DNA of 64,000 bases, from assembly GCF_029222925.1 (NCBI RefSeq), contig NZ_JARHUI010000004.1, positions 310,001 through 374,000 on the forward strand, given 5' to 3'. Positions 7,267 through 15,980 of this stretch are shown here, piece by piece. The DNA comes from Algoriphagus sp. CAU 1675. Lineage in GTDB: Bacteria; Bacteroidota; Bacteroidia; Cytophagales; Cyclobacteriaceae. The position numbers and the translations under genes were made by a program. Below the pieces are notes generated by a model that was given only the letters and a program-made list of their open reading frames with translations, did not search any database and was not told the DNA's origin. Position 1 is the stretch's first letter, and each line of letters begins with the position of its first letter.

Positions 7267-8559
7267 TCAGGAATGGATTTCAATCATACTTTCTCGATGT
7301 GCCTGTAGAATTTTACCAATCAACTCCTCATTCAAAGCTGTAGAAAGGAACAAACTTTCAAACTGGGAAGGAGCCAGATAGACTCCTTTATTCAACATGG
7401 ATTGGAAATACTTTCCAAACAAAACAGTATCGGACTTTTTAGCTGTAACAAAATCAACAACTGGCTCCTGAGTAAAAAACATGGAATACATACTTCCCAA
7501 ATGGTTCACCGTATAGTTAAACCCTAACTCCTGATTGATCTTCATTATTCCTTCAGAAATTTTTCTGCCAATTGTAGTCAGCTCACCATATACTTCATGA
7601 TGTTGATTGAGGTAGTTGAGCATTGCCAGTCCAGCTGCCATGGCAATTGGATTTCCTGACAAGGTCCCCGCTTGGTAAACAGGTCCCGCGGGAGACACAT
7701 GCTCCATGATTTCCTTTTTTCCCCCGTAGGCCCCTACTGGCATCCCTCCACCAATAATTTTTCCTAAAGTGGTCATATCTGGAGTAATTCCGAATAGCTC
7801 CTGAGCACCTCCAGGCGCCAACCGAAATCCCGTCATGACTTCATCAAAGATCAATACAATTCCCTCACGGGTACAGATTTCACGGAGGCCTTCCAGATAT
7901 CCCTGTAGAGGAATTGCTAGCCCCATATTCCCAGGAACCGGTTCCAAAATCAAAGCAGCAATTTCCCCTTTATTGGCTTCGACCAATTTTTCAATTGCAT
8001 CAAGGTCATTGTAAGGCGCCAAAAGTGTATCTTTTGCTGTTCCCTTGGTCACCCCAGGGGAATCAGGATTCCCCATAGTAATCGCTCCCGAACCTGCAGA
8101 AATCAAAAAGGAATCACCATGCCCATGGTAATGACCTTCCATTTTGATTATTTTGTCACGCCCTGTATACCCTCTGGCAACACGGATCGCTGACATAGTT
8201 GCTTCTGTGCCTGAATTAACCATTCGGACTTTTTCCACTGAGGGGACCATGCTCACAATCAGCTCCGCAATTTCAACTTCCCGCGCCGTAGGAGCTCCAA
8301 ATGACAAGCCATTATCAAGAGCCTCGATCACAGCTTTCTTGATCATGGGATGATTATGACCTAAGATCATTGGCCCCCAACTATTGATGAGTTCAATAAA
8401 GGCATTGCCATCCTCATCATACAAAAAAGCACCATCGGCCTTTTTGATAAAAAGTGGTTCTCCTCCTACTGCACGAAAAGCTCGTACTGGAGAATTCACT
8501 CCTCCCGGAATAAAATTTTGGGCATAGGCAAATAGCCTTTTACTCTCTGAAATATTCAT
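7267..8559 (-). CDS. hemL: Glutamate-1-semialdehyde 2,1-aminomutase
   Basis: A PLP enzyme that converts glutamate-1-semialdehyde to 5-aminolevulinate, the committed tetrapyrrole precursor, in the cytosol. The 430 residues match the family. Motifs are PGGVNSPVRAF at 18-28, NSGTEATMSAIRVARG near 115-130 (PLP phosphate), EGHYHGHGD near 141, FDEVMTGFR at 238-246 and the Schiff-base lysine Lys267 in LGKIIGGGMPVGAYGG. It starts 3 bp after the stop of the periplasmic receptor-like gene, so the two form one operon from the promoter at 10246-10274. No other heme gene is visible in the window. Confidence 0.96.
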   Translation of the reverse strand: MNISESKRLFAYAQNFIPGGVNSPVRAFRAVGGEPLFIKKADGAFLYDEDGNAFIELINSWGPMILGHNHPMIKKAVIEALDNGLSFGAPTAREVEIAELIVSMVPSVEKVRMVNSGTEATMSAIRVARGYTGRDKIIKMEGHYHGHGDSFLISAGSGAITMGNPDSPGVTKGTAKDTLLAPYNDLDAIEKLVEANKGEIAALILEPVPGNMGLAIPLQGYLEGLREICTREGIVLIFDEVMTGFRLAPGGAQELFGITPDMTTLGKIIGGGMPVGAYGGKKEIMEHVSPAGPVYQAGTLSGNPIAMAAGLAMLNYLNQHHEVYGELTTIGRKISEGIMKINQELGFNYTVNHLGSMYSMFFTQEPVVDFVTAKKSDTVLFGKYFQSMLNKGVYLAPSQFESLFLSTALNEELIGKILQAHRESMIEIHS

Positions 8560-8562
8560 GGT

Positions 8563-10209
8563 TTAGTTTAATGGTTTCAATTCACCTGCTTCAAAACCGA
8601 AAACAGGCACATATTGATTGGAATTGCTGTTTTGGAAATTGAATCCCCAAGTAAGCTTACCCTTTTGGAAAGCCCCCAAGTCAAGGCTTTTTCTGAAATC
8701 ATACCCGGAAACCGGACCAAGATTTAAAGAAATCCAATAAAGCAATTCATAGCCTAAAGAGGCATTTAGAGTAGGATAAGTCAAATACCTATTGTAAAAC
8801 CTCTGTTTAAACTTCTTCATTTCCTCCGACTCGAATTCAGGCACATTGTTAGAAATGAAGTAGAAATTGGGAAACTCAAGCATCTCATAATTGGCAAAAT
8901 TAAAGGCCAACCATGAATCCATCACGACAACCGGGACATCAGAAGTGACTGATTCAATGAGTCCAAAAGTAGGCTGGGCGATAGAGGGATCATCTGTCAA
9001 AATGATGATTTGATCTACTAGATTTTCCAAACTGTCACGACCTGTGGTGATCCCCAATTCCTGCAGAAACTGTCCTGTACTTGACGGAGTCAGTTGCTTC
9101 ATATTGATCTGGAAAAACCCCTCCTGCAACAATCGCTGTTGTAGCATTCCTGCAAGTCTTTCATCCCGTGAACTGTTACTATAACCGATGGCAAATTTCT
9201 TGCCCCAATTTTGGCGTTTCAGGCTTCTTACAATCCCTTCCGAAAGGTCATTTACCGAGGGCCTGAATAAAAAACTGTATTCCCTATTGGCGAATCTTTC
9301 ACCCAAATTGGACAATGGATGAATAAATGGAATTTTGGCGTTTTCAGCAAAAACACTCACCAAGTCTGCTTCATCCTGATAAATAGGCCCAATAATGGCA
9401 TCTGCCTTTAAAATAGAAGGGTCCTGAAGAAGATTTTTCAGGTAAGCCAAATCTCTTCGGGAATCAAAAGTCAACAAATTTACCTGCCTTTTTTCCCGTT
9501 TCAACTGATCCACTCCCAAGGACAACCCTTGGTAAAGCTCATAAACGAATGTATTGGGAGAAATAGAATCATTACGGGAATTGAAATCCGTAAATGGCAA
9601 AATCACTACCAAATCCAATACATCGTCTTTTCCTGTTCCGGTAGCTTCACCCAAACCACGTAATTCATAGTATAGGGAACGTTCATCGGATGACAAAACC
9701 GTCTTTGATTGCAAAACTGCACTCAAAGCCCCTACATACCCAGGATTTTCCTTAAATCCCTGCAAGTTGGAGACTAGAAAATCCGGGGAGGAACTACTCA
9801 GATATTTAAATGTCAGGTCTGAAACATTTTCTTTCAAATCTGCCGATTGAACCTGAGCCAATATTCGAAGCGCATCTAGGTTTTGTGAATTTTTGAACAT
9901 TGCCTCTGCCACCAGAATTTTCACTTCATCAGCATTTTCCCAATCCAGTTCTATTATGGGTTGCAACACTTCAAGAGCCTGCAGAGTTTGATTGGTTTCT
10001 AAAGAAGCTTTAGCAAAATAAAACCTGGCATAATTGGATAAATTGCCATATTTCTCACTATTCAAATATTCTCTGAGAGAATTCATTGCCTCCACATAAT
10101 TCCCGGTACTGATTTGACTTTTTGCCAGAGAAAATCCCTCCGGAACAGTTTGGGAAAAGGTTAAATTCAGAACAAAAAATAAAGGTAGGATAAAGAGATA
10201 CTTTCTCAT
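8563..10209 (-). CDS. Exported TPR-like protein with periplasmic-binding-protein type 1 domain (LpoA/Leu-Ile-Val-receptor-like)
   Basis: The protein starts MRKYLFILPLFFVLNLTFSQ, a clear signal peptide ending at SQ. Residues about 25-180 look like helical tetratricopeptide-type repeats (YVEAMNSLREYL, ARFYFAKASLE, EVLQPIIELD). From about 205 (VVILPFTDF) to the end the sequence has the alternating beta/alpha pattern of type-1 periplasmic binding proteins, including ADAIIGPIYQDEADLVSVFAENAKIPFIHP. This TPR-plus-PBP1 order is that of LpoA/LppC-like penicillin-binding-protein activators and of amino-acid ABC receptors, so the role is uncertain. I chose ATG 10209 over the start at 10236 because it begins directly at the signal peptide and leaves a normal leader after the promoter. 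Confidence 0.75.
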   Translation of the reverse strand: MRKYLFILPLFFVLNLTFSQTVPEGFSLAKSQISTGNYVEAMNSLREYLNSEKYGNLSNYARFYFAKASLETNQTLQALEVLQPIIELDWENADEVKILVAEAMFKNSQNLDALRILAQVQSADLKENVSDLTFKYLSSSSPDFLVSNLQGFKENPGYVGALSAVLQSKTVLSSDERSLYYELRGLGEATGTGKDDVLDLVVILPFTDFNSRNDSISPNTFVYELYQGLSLGVDQLKREKRQVNLLTFDSRRDLAYLKNLLQDPSILKADAIIGPIYQDEADLVSVFAENAKIPFIHPLSNLGERFANREYSFLFRPSVNDLSEGIVRSLKRQNWGKKFAIGYSNSSRDERLAGMLQQRLLQEGFFQINMKQLTPSSTGQFLQELGITTGRDSLENLVDQIIILTDDPSIAQPTFGLIESVTSDVPVVVMDSWLAFNFANYEMLEFPNFYFISNNVPEFESEEMKKFKQRFYNRYLTYPTLNASLGYELLYWISLNLGPVSGYDFRKSLDLGAFQKGKLTWGFNFQNSNSNQYVPVFGFEAGELKPLN

Positions 10210-10245
10210 GAATTGAAAGGGGATCAAACGTTTCAACTAATCGGA

Positions 10246-10274
10246 CAAATTTAAGGCATTATTTTCAAACCCAA
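10246..10274 (-). promoter_or_regulatory. Promoter of the receptor-like gene and hemL
   Basis: On the minus strand TTG (10274-10272), an 18-nt spacer and TAAATTTG (10253-10246) match the Bacteroidota consensus exactly. The predicted start site near 10240 lies about 30 nt before ATG 10209. Confidence 0.65.
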
Positions 10275-10302
10275 AGTTTGGAAATAAAAGTCCCGAAAAT
10301 AC

Positions 10303-10330
10303 AAAACCCGAAGCCAAGACATCGGGTTTT
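10303..10330. terminator. Terminator downstream of guaA
   Basis: AAAACCCGA (10303-10311) and TCGGGTTTT (10322-10330) form a 9-bp stem with a 10-nt loop. On the minus strand it lies 50 bp beyond the guaA stop and is followed by T-rich sequence. Confidence 0.75.
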
Positions 10331-10380
10331 GTTAAATTTTGTCCTTAGTCTTTTCAGACTCAGGATATGAGATTTATAGT

Positions 10381-11910
10381 TTATTCCCACTCGATGGTTG
10401 CCGGTGGTTTGGATGAGATATCGTACACCACTCTGTTGACACCTTTTACACGGTTGATAATTTCATTGGACATTTTTCCAAGAAACTCATATGGAAGGTG
10501 AATCCAATCAGCGGTCATTCCATCAACCGAACCTACAGCTCTTAAAGCCACTACCCGCTCATAGGTTCGCTCATCTCCCATCACACCTACAGACTGAATT
10601 GGAAGCAAGATGGCTCCTGCCTGCCAAACTTGGTCATAAAGACCATGATCCTTGAGACCTTTGATGAAAATATAGTCAACCTCTTGAAGCGTTTTCACCT
10701 TTTCTTCGGTTATGTCTCCCAAAATTCGGATTGCCAAACCTGGGCCTGGGAAAGGATGGCGACCAATGATAGTTTCCGGAATTCCCAAAGCTCGTCCTAC
10801 CTCTCGAACCTCATCCTTAAACAAGGTATTCAAAGGCTCAACCACTGAAAGCTTCATAAAATCAGGCAATCCACCCACATTGTGGTGGGATTTGATAGTT
10901 GCAGAAGGTCCCTTTACAGAAACGGATTCGATGACATCAGGATAAATGGTACCCTGACCCAACCATTTTACTCCTTCAATCTTATGGGCTTCGTCGTCAA
11001 AAACTTCAATAAATACACGACCAATGGCCTTTCTTTTTGCTTCAGGATCAGTCAAGCCTGCCAATGCATCATAAAAACGCTGTTTGGCATCTACCCCAAT
11101 CACATTCAATCCCATATGTTTGTAAGAATCCAGAACTTCCTCAAATTCATTTTTTCGAAGCAGTCCATTGTCTACAAACACGCAAGTCAACTGATCTCCA
11201 ATGGCACGGTGGATCAATGTAGCAGCTACAGAAGAATCAACTCCTCCTGAAAGGCCCATTACCACTTTATCCGAACCAATTTTGGCTTTCAAATCCTCCA
11301 CTGTCACATCGATGAAAACATCAGAAGTCCAATCTTGGGAACAGCCACAAATTCCAACCACAAAGTTTCTAAGCAGGTTTTTACCTTCTGTACTATGCGT
11401 AACCTCCGGGTGAAATTGAATTCCATAGGTTTTTTCTCCCTCAACTTTAAAGGCAGCTACTTCTACAGAAGAAGTACTGGCAATCACTTCAAATCCCTCG
11501 GGTAATTTTTTAATGGTATCTCCATGAGACATCCAAACCTGGGAACCATGAGTCATTTCCTTCAACAAATCATGATGCAAGTCAATATGGTCCAAGTTGG
11601 CCCGGCCATACTCACGGATAGTTGAAGGCAATACCTCTCCCCCATATTTTTGAGCCAAAAGCTGGGAACCATAACAAACCCCCAGAATAGGCAACTTACC
11701 TCTTAGACTATCCAAGTCTAAGTCAGGAGCACCTTCATCTCTGACGCTACAAGGTGAGCCGGATAGGATCACACCTTTAATGTCATCAGTAATCTCAGGA
11801 ACCTTGTTAAAAGGGTGGATTTCACAGTAAACGTTCAGTTCTCTAACTCGTCGGGCGATAAGTTGTGTATACTGAGAACCGAAATCTAGGATTAGGATTT
11901 GTTCTGCCAT
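10381..11910 (-). CDS. guaA: GMP synthase (glutamine-hydrolysing)
   Basis: It aminates XMP to GMP with glutamine and ATP, the last step of guanylate synthesis. The 509 residues carry a class I amidotransferase domain with nucleophile Cys79 (LGVCYGSQ) and the His166/Glu168 pair (FHPE). This is followed by the ATP-pyrophosphatase loop SGGVDSS at 220-226 and the GMP synthase C-terminal dimerisation domain ending PPATIEWE. Translation from ATG 11910 ([16 protein letters not shown]) is standard for the family; a TTG two codons upstream lies inside the apparent -7 box. The gene appears to stand alone, with its own terminator. Confidence 0.97.
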   Translation of the reverse strand: MAEQILILDFGSQYTQLIARRVRELNVYCEIHPFNKVPEITDDIKGVILSGSPCSVRDEGAPDLDLDSLRGKLPILGVCYGSQLLAQKYGGEVLPSTIREYGRANLDHIDLHHDLLKEMTHGSQVWMSHGDTIKKLPEGFEVIASTSSVEVAAFKVEGEKTYGIQFHPEVTHSTEGKNLLRNFVVGICGCSQDWTSDVFIDVTVEDLKAKIGSDKVVMGLSGGVDSSVAATLIHRAIGDQLTCVFVDNGLLRKNEFEEVLDSYKHMGLNVIGVDAKQRFYDALAGLTDPEAKRKAIGRVFIEVFDDEAHKIEGVKWLGQGTIYPDVIESVSVKGPSATIKSHHNVGGLPDFMKLSVVEPLNTLFKDEVREVGRALGIPETIIGRHPFPGPGLAIRILGDITEEKVKTLQEVDYIFIKGLKDHGLYDQVWQAGAILLPIQSVGVMGDERTYERVVALRAVGSVDGMTADWIHLPYEFLGKMSNEIINRVKGVNRVVYDISSKPPATIEWE

Positions 11911-11913
11911 GCG

Positions 11914-11921
11914 CAAAGGTA
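11914..11921 (-). promoter_or_regulatory. Possible -7 box of guaA
   Basis: TACCTTTG on the minus strand matches TAnnTTTG and is followed after CGC by the guaA ATG. The spacing would place the transcription start at or next to the A of ATG. No TTG is found at the -33 distance. Confidence 0.4.
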
Positions 11922-12019
11922 AGCAGGCTCAGCAAATTGACGAAGTGTTCTGATAATTTTTACAGAATATTGTTTGGTTTAAATTACCCAAACTCCAAAC
12001 CCCGTTCAAAAAGCACATC

Positions 12020-13042
12020 TCATTCCAATATCCCATCCAAAGCAAATGCATTTTGGGGATTCGTTAAGAGCAATTGATCCCAATCTTCTTTTGAAAATCC
12101 CTCCCTTTCCAATCTTGGCATCAACTCCTTGAAAATTGCGGTAAATGGATGAAAATTCCCTCTATTTCCCTTTTCCGGATCATACCAACCGGCATCATGT
12201 GAAATTAAAACATGGTCCAAAATCCCATGTTCTTTGGCAAAAAGCAATCTTTCCACATAAGGTTCCACTTCCCATCCTATGCCATCCAGGGAAATCCAAA
12301 CACCAAGTCGAGCGGCTTCCAGGTAATTTTGAAAATCCTGCTCTGCTTGTGCATGCACCCAAACAAAGGAGGAAGGTTCAATTCCCATCTTCTGCAATAT
12401 TTCGACTTCTTGTTGGGCAGTAGACCAAGTACCAGTATGGGAAGCGATTTGAAGGTGAGTGGCTTGATGGGTTAGTCCAGCTGCTTCCACCAACTTGGCA
12501 TCTACTTCCAACAAAGGACTTTTTTCATTGACGGATATTTTGATAAATCCCGGCTTAACCCCCGTATTTTCTATTCCATTTTCAAACTCTGAAATCCATC
12601 TTTCTGCAAGTTGTGAGGCACTTTCTTCCAGTGAAAAGGATGGAAGATACTTGCCTCCCACCGCTCCGTAAAAACCGGTATTGCTGACAATTTGAATACC
12701 TGACAGCAAACTTAATTCTTGAAGAATTAAAGGATCCTTAGCCAAATAACTTGGAGTACAGTCGAAAATGGTTTTCACTCCATATTCTTTCACCTCTAGT
12801 AAATAAGGTAAAACTTTCGCAATCACGGAATCTTTGGAATAACGGTCGGGAGAAACAGAATCCGCGCCAATAAAATCCACCAGCATGTGCTCATGAATCA
12901 AGCTTAAACCTAGGGAATCCGCAGGTATAGAGCCCAAAACTGTGTGAACGTAGGTTTTTGATTGAGGCTTTGGGGAAGAACAGGCTACAATCAAAAAATA
13001 GCATGGAAAAAGGATCAGACAACTTTTCAATAAGTATCTCAC
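12020..13042 (-). CDS. Phosphotriesterase-family lipoprotein
   Basis: A 340-residue amidohydrolase-fold protein anchored as a lipoprotein: the lipobox IVAC puts the acylated cysteine at residue 21, followed by SSPK. The binuclear metal site of the phosphotriesterase family can be traced: HEH at 50-52, a lysine at 168 in GFIKIS (carbamylated bridging lysine in the family), His202 in ASHTG, His230 in WVHAQ, and Asp283 in SHDAGW. Members hydrolyse organophosphates or, more often, lactones; the substrate cannot be told from sequence. The start is GTG. It is probably its own transcription unit between guaA and the flavin reductase. Confidence 0.85.
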   Translation of the reverse strand: MRYLLKSCLILFPCYFLIVACSSPKPQSKTYVHTVLGSIPADSLGLSLIHEHMLVDFIGADSVSPDRYSKDSVIAKVLPYLLEVKEYGVKTIFDCTPSYLAKDPLILQELSLLSGIQIVSNTGFYGAVGGKYLPSFSLEESASQLAERWISEFENGIENTGVKPGFIKISVNEKSPLLEVDAKLVEAAGLTHQATHLQIASHTGTWSTAQQEVEILQKMGIEPSSFVWVHAQAEQDFQNYLEAARLGVWISLDGIGWEVEPYVERLLFAKEHGILDHVLISHDAGWYDPEKGNRGNFHPFTAIFKELMPRLEREGFSKEDWDQLLLTNPQNAFALDGILE

Positions 13043-13125
13043 TACAAAATCATTAAATAAAGAGACCTACAAGAAAATTAAAAATTCTCTCAATTTCGAA
13101 TTGGGTGGTATAATTGATTTAGAGT

Positions 13126-13755
13126 TCAAATCTCTTCAACTTCTTTAGACGGCTTTGCATAGTGCAACCTTGCCAATCTGTTTCCAAGGTGATATTCATC
13201 CAAGCCGGATACTGTCACGGTTTCCAATACATTCAAATCTAACGAACCATCATCCCGAAGACCTTTTTCCTCAACATAGATATGATCAATACTGGCCACC
13301 ACAAGAACGGTTTGATTGACTTGTAGAGTTTGGGTTTCAACCAGAGAACAGCCCAATCCAACAGGACTGCCCTGTACATACGGCGCGAAAAATCCATTTC
13401 GATATTCTTCCTGAAGCCCTGTCTTTTCAAATTCAGAGCCTTCCCATCTTGCACTTGTCCAATGGGCTTTTTTATAAAAGGCCGCCCCTACTTGATTAAT
13501 CGTAAAACTGGAAGTTTCCAAAATATTTTCTAGGGTATCTCTTTTTACAGTATGAGGTCTAAACAAAACTCCAATCAATGGGGGACTCGCCCCTATGTGA
13601 AACACCTGAGAAAAAAGAGCGAGGTTACTCAAACCTTTTGAATTTTTGGTTCCAATAAGGTTTAAGCTTTTATAACCTGAAAGACAATTGATCAGATTCT
13701 TCCGGAAAAAAGAATCCGAGCACAAAATTTCCTCTTTGCTAAAATATTTATTCAC
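13126..13755 (-). CDS. Flavin reductase-like (FMN-binding split barrel) protein
   Basis: A 209-residue member of the flavin-reductase-like split-barrel family (DIM6/NTAB type). The segment NLIGTKNSKGLSNLALFSQVFHIGASPPLIGVLF is the typical strand-loop-strand that binds FMN (TxxxGxxNxAxxS, then a glycine- and proline-containing stretch before V(L/V)F), followed by RDTLENILETSSFTIN. The likely reaction is NAD(P)H-dependent FMN reduction or FMN-bound oxidoreduction; the substrate is unknown. It starts with GTG and lies 71 bp downstream of the SDR gene on the same strand. SDR and flavin-reductase genes are often neighbours in Bacteroidota, sometimes with photolyase genes that are absent here. Confidence 0.8.
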   Translation of the reverse strand: MNKYFSKEEILCSDSFFRKNLINCLSGYKSLNLIGTKNSKGLSNLALFSQVFHIGASPPLIGVLFRPHTVKRDTLENILETSSFTINQVGAAFYKKAHWTSARWEGSEFEKTGLQEEYRNGFFAPYVQGSPVGLGCSLVETQTLQVNQTVLVVASIDHIYVEEKGLRDDGSLDLNVLETVTVSGLDEYHLGNRLARLHYAKPSKEVEEI

Positions 13756-13826
13756 TTTCGTCCATTTAACTATTCCAAACCCTTCAAAAAACCAATAAAT
13801 GAATTTCTGTTTGAAGGTGTTTTAAC

Positions 13827-14507
13827 CTATTTGAGGTTGGAGATGCCACCATCTACATGTAGCACTTGCCCAGTCATCCATGATGATTTGGAGGAAAGCA
13901 AGAAATGTGTAGCCTCGGCAATATCCAAAGGATTCCCAATTCTCCCCAGAGGATGCCGTTTTCCGGAGGCTTCTCTTTTTTCTTCATTGGAAAGTAATGC
14001 AGAAGCTAAAGGAGTATCGGTCAAAGATGGAGCTATGGCATTTACTCGGATTTTGGACGGAGCCCATTCTGCTGCCAGAGATCTGCACAAACCTTCTATG
14101 GCTCCTTTGGATGATGCTATGCCCGAATGAAAGCCCATTCCTGTTTGAACAGCAACCGTGCTAAAAAGAACTACCGATGCTGAATCTGACCTTTTAAGCC
14201 CTTTCAAACAGGCTTGAAGTACTCTTATTGCACCAAAAAAATTAACATCCATTTCATTCTGAAAATCCTGAATTGAAATCCTATGGAAAGGTTTTAGATT
14301 GATGGTACCTGGGAAATAAACCAGCCCATCTACCACATCCGGTAATTCTGGCAATTCCAAAAATTCTTTCGTCACATCAAATTGATGAGTTCCTACACCA
14401 CTTTTTGAATACTTATAAACATTAGCTCCTGATGCTTGAAGTAATTCAGAGGTAGCCAATCCAATCCCTGAGTTTCCCCCAATAAGGACAATATTCTTTC
14501 CTTTCAT
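13827..14507 (-). CDS. Short-chain dehydrogenase/reductase family protein lacking the catalytic tyrosine
   Basis: A 226-residue Rossmann-fold protein. The cofactor loop GGNSGIGLA (10-18) and the C-terminal segment RVNAIAPSLTDTPLA, then GQVLHVDGG, are classical SDR features. However, the active site is altered: Ser116 is kept (LFSTVA) and Lys134 is kept, but the YxxxK tyrosine is replaced by Ile130 (HSGIASSKGAIEG). The codon reads ATA on the coding strand, so this is not an ambiguous translation. The NNAG motif is also changed (VYFPGTI). The protein may be a non-canonical reductase using another acid, or a non-enzymatic Rossmann protein. It lies downstream of folE but is separated from it by a terminator. 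Confidence 0.85.
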   Translation of the reverse strand: MKGKNIVLIGGNSGIGLATSELLQASGANVYKYSKSGVGTHQFDVTKEFLELPELPDVVDGLVYFPGTINLKPFHRISIQDFQNEMDVNFFGAIRVLQACLKGLKRSDSASVVLFSTVAVQTGMGFHSGIASSKGAIEGLCRSLAAEWAPSKIRVNAIAPSLTDTPLASALLSNEEKREASGKRHPLGRIGNPLDIAEATHFLLSSKSSWMTGQVLHVDGGISNLK

Positions 14508-14560
14508 AATTCATAAATTTTAAGTGAAAGCTTTTGTGAAAGGAATTTGTTTAAATAAAA

Positions 14561-14584
14561 AAAACCGGAAGAAAATCCGGTTTT
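14561..14584 (-). terminator. Terminator of the folE operon
   Basis: AAAACCGGA (14561-14569) and TCCGGTTTT (14576-14584) form a stem with a 6-nt loop. Read on the minus strand it lies just after folE and runs into eight T residues. Confidence 0.85.
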
Positions 14585-14609
14585 AAGAAGACTCGATATT
14601 TCTAGCCTA

Positions 14610-15284
14610 TTATTTTTCTAAGTTGATATACCTCAAAAACTCATTTCTGGCCTGTTCATCTCTTTCAAACTTACCTGAATAAAACGAGGTCACGGTGGAG
14701 CTGTTGGTGTCATTCACACCTCTTGAGCTCACACACATATGATAGGCATCCATGATCACAGCCACATCCTCGGTACCCAAAGCCTCCTTAAGTTCATTGC
14801 CTATCTGCATGGTCAAGCGCTCTTGAACTTGGGGTCTTTTGGAATAATACTGAACGATTCTATTGATTTTAGAAAGTCCAATCACATTTCCATTGGAAAT
14901 ATAGGCTACGTGAGCCCGACCATAAATAGGCACGAAATGATGCTCGCAATGAGAATGAAAAGTGATGTCCTTTTCCACAAGCATTTCATTGTACTTGTAT
15001 TTGTTTTCGAAAAGTTTTGCTGCTGGCTTATTCTTTGGATTAAGCCCACTAAAAACTTCCTTTACATACATTTTCGCCACCCTGTGGGGAGTACCTTTCA
15101 AGCTATCGTCTGTGAGGTCCAGCCCTAAAACATGCATAATTTCCCGAAAATGCTTCTCGATAAGCTCAATCTTGAGGTTATCATCCATTTCGAAGGCATC
15201 TTCCCGGAGAGGAGTTTCTAAGGATGTCCCCACATGATCCTCTCCAATTTCCTCGAGTGTCTCGCGGGATATATTAATTCCCAT
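14610..15284 (-). CDS. folE: GTP cyclohydrolase I
   Basis: It opens and recyclises GTP to 7,8-dihydroneopterin triphosphate, the first step of folate and other pterins. The family features are TPHRVAKMY, the zinc site HSHCEHH together with the cysteine in AYHMCVSSRG, the pterin-binding VIGLSKINRIVQ, and PQVQERLTMQI. The start at 15284 (MGINISRETLEE) overlaps the upstream pyruvoyl-tetrahydropterin-synthase gene by 11 bp; an alternative ATG at 15314 would add ten residues with a 41-bp overlap. Either way the two genes are translationally linked. Length 224 residues is usual for Bacteroidota FolE. Confidence 0.95.
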   Translation of the reverse strand: MGINISRETLEEIGEDHVGTSLETPLREDAFEMDDNLKIELIEKHFREIMHVLGLDLTDDSLKGTPHRVAKMYVKEVFSGLNPKNKPAAKLFENKYKYNEMLVEKDITFHSHCEHHFVPIYGRAHVAYISNGNVIGLSKINRIVQYYSKRPQVQERLTMQIGNELKEALGTEDVAVIMDAYHMCVSSRGVNDTNSSTVTSFYSGKFERDEQARNEFLRYINLEK

Positions 15285-15684
15285 CGTATTCAACAAAGTT
15301 CCTTTCTGTTTCATAAAGCCGAATCTTTAATTCGAATTTCCGATCAATTTCCCTCCTCAAAATATTCCAAATAACCACTGCAATGTTTTCGGCTGTGGGG
15401 CTGAGATTTTTGAATTCATCGGTATCCAAGTTTAGGTTTTTGTGGTCAAATTTCTTTATCACGTATTCTTTGATCAGGTCACTAAGCACCTTCAAATCAA
15501 ATACATACCCTGTTTCGGGGTCAATTTCCCCTCGTAGGGATACAACCAACTCATAATTATGTCCATGAAAATTGGGGTTATTGCATTTTCCAAAAACAGC
15601 CTCGTTCTTTTCATCAGACCAGGCTTGGTTGTAAAGCCTGTGAGCAGCATTAAAGTGCTCCTTTCTATATACGGATACTTTCAT
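15274..15684 (-). CDS. 6-pyruvoyl-tetrahydropterin synthase / QueD family protein
   Basis: A 136-residue T-fold enzyme that uses dihydroneopterin triphosphate, the product of the overlapping folE. The zinc histidines are His15 (NAAHRL), His40 and His42 (HGHNY). The catalytic cysteine is Cys34 in GKCNNPNFHGHNY, whose CNNPN spacing is that of animal-type pyruvoyl-tetrahydropterin synthase more than the short CxxxHGH of QueD. FDHKNLN carries the Asp-His pair, and the conserved glutamate is in YETE. The product could be 6-pyruvoyl-tetrahydropterin (biopterin-like cofactor) or 6-carboxy-tetrahydropterin (queuosine); no other queuosine gene is nearby. It is first in the operon and expressed from 15793-15823. 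Confidence 0.9.
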   Translation of the reverse strand: MKVSVYRKEHFNAAHRLYNQAWSDEKNEAVFGKCNNPNFHGHNYELVVSLRGEIDPETGYVFDLKVLSDLIKEYVIKKFDHKNLNLDTDEFKNLSPTAENIAVVIWNILRREIDRKFELKIRLYETERNFVEYDGN

Positions 15685-15792
15685 TTCTTGTCTTGAACAG
15701 GCGACACTTTCTTTTTGTTTAATATTCCCGGTTATTTATTTGAACAAAACCAAAAATATATTCTCTAATCCTGTCGTGCCATGAACCTGCTG

Positions 15793-15823
15793 CAAAATTA
15801 GGCATAAATGATTCCTAGCCCAA
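15793..15823 (-). promoter_or_regulatory. Promoter of the pterin synthase-folE operon
   Basis: On the minus strand TTG (15823-15821), a 20-nt spacer and TAATTTTG (15800-15793) are an exact Bacteroidota consensus promoter. The predicted start near 15787 gives a leader of about 100 nt, in which I see no riboswitch fold such as preQ1. Confidence 0.65.
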
Positions 15824-15980
15824 TTGGATTATTTTTTTATCAATAATGGAACGAATTACCCATCTTCTATAGTTCCTTTCCTGACAAGTAAAATCTAACT
15901 GACTTGATGCTAAGTTTCTGAAAAGTAGAAATTTAAAATTAAGAACCTTCAGGAAAATTTCACCTAATCACCCAACCACT

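Noticed and set aside
13781-13817. Inverted repeat CCTTCAAA / TTTGAAGG between the SDR and flavin-reductase genes
   Set aside because: The loop is 21 nt and no T run follows on the minus strand, so it is not convincing as a terminator; kept as a note only.
15685-15792. Possible preQ1 riboswitch in the leader of the pterin synthase gene
   Set aside because: The leader lacks the compact C-rich loop and A-rich tail of preQ1 aptamers, and the enzyme looks more like a tetrahydropterin synthase than QueD.
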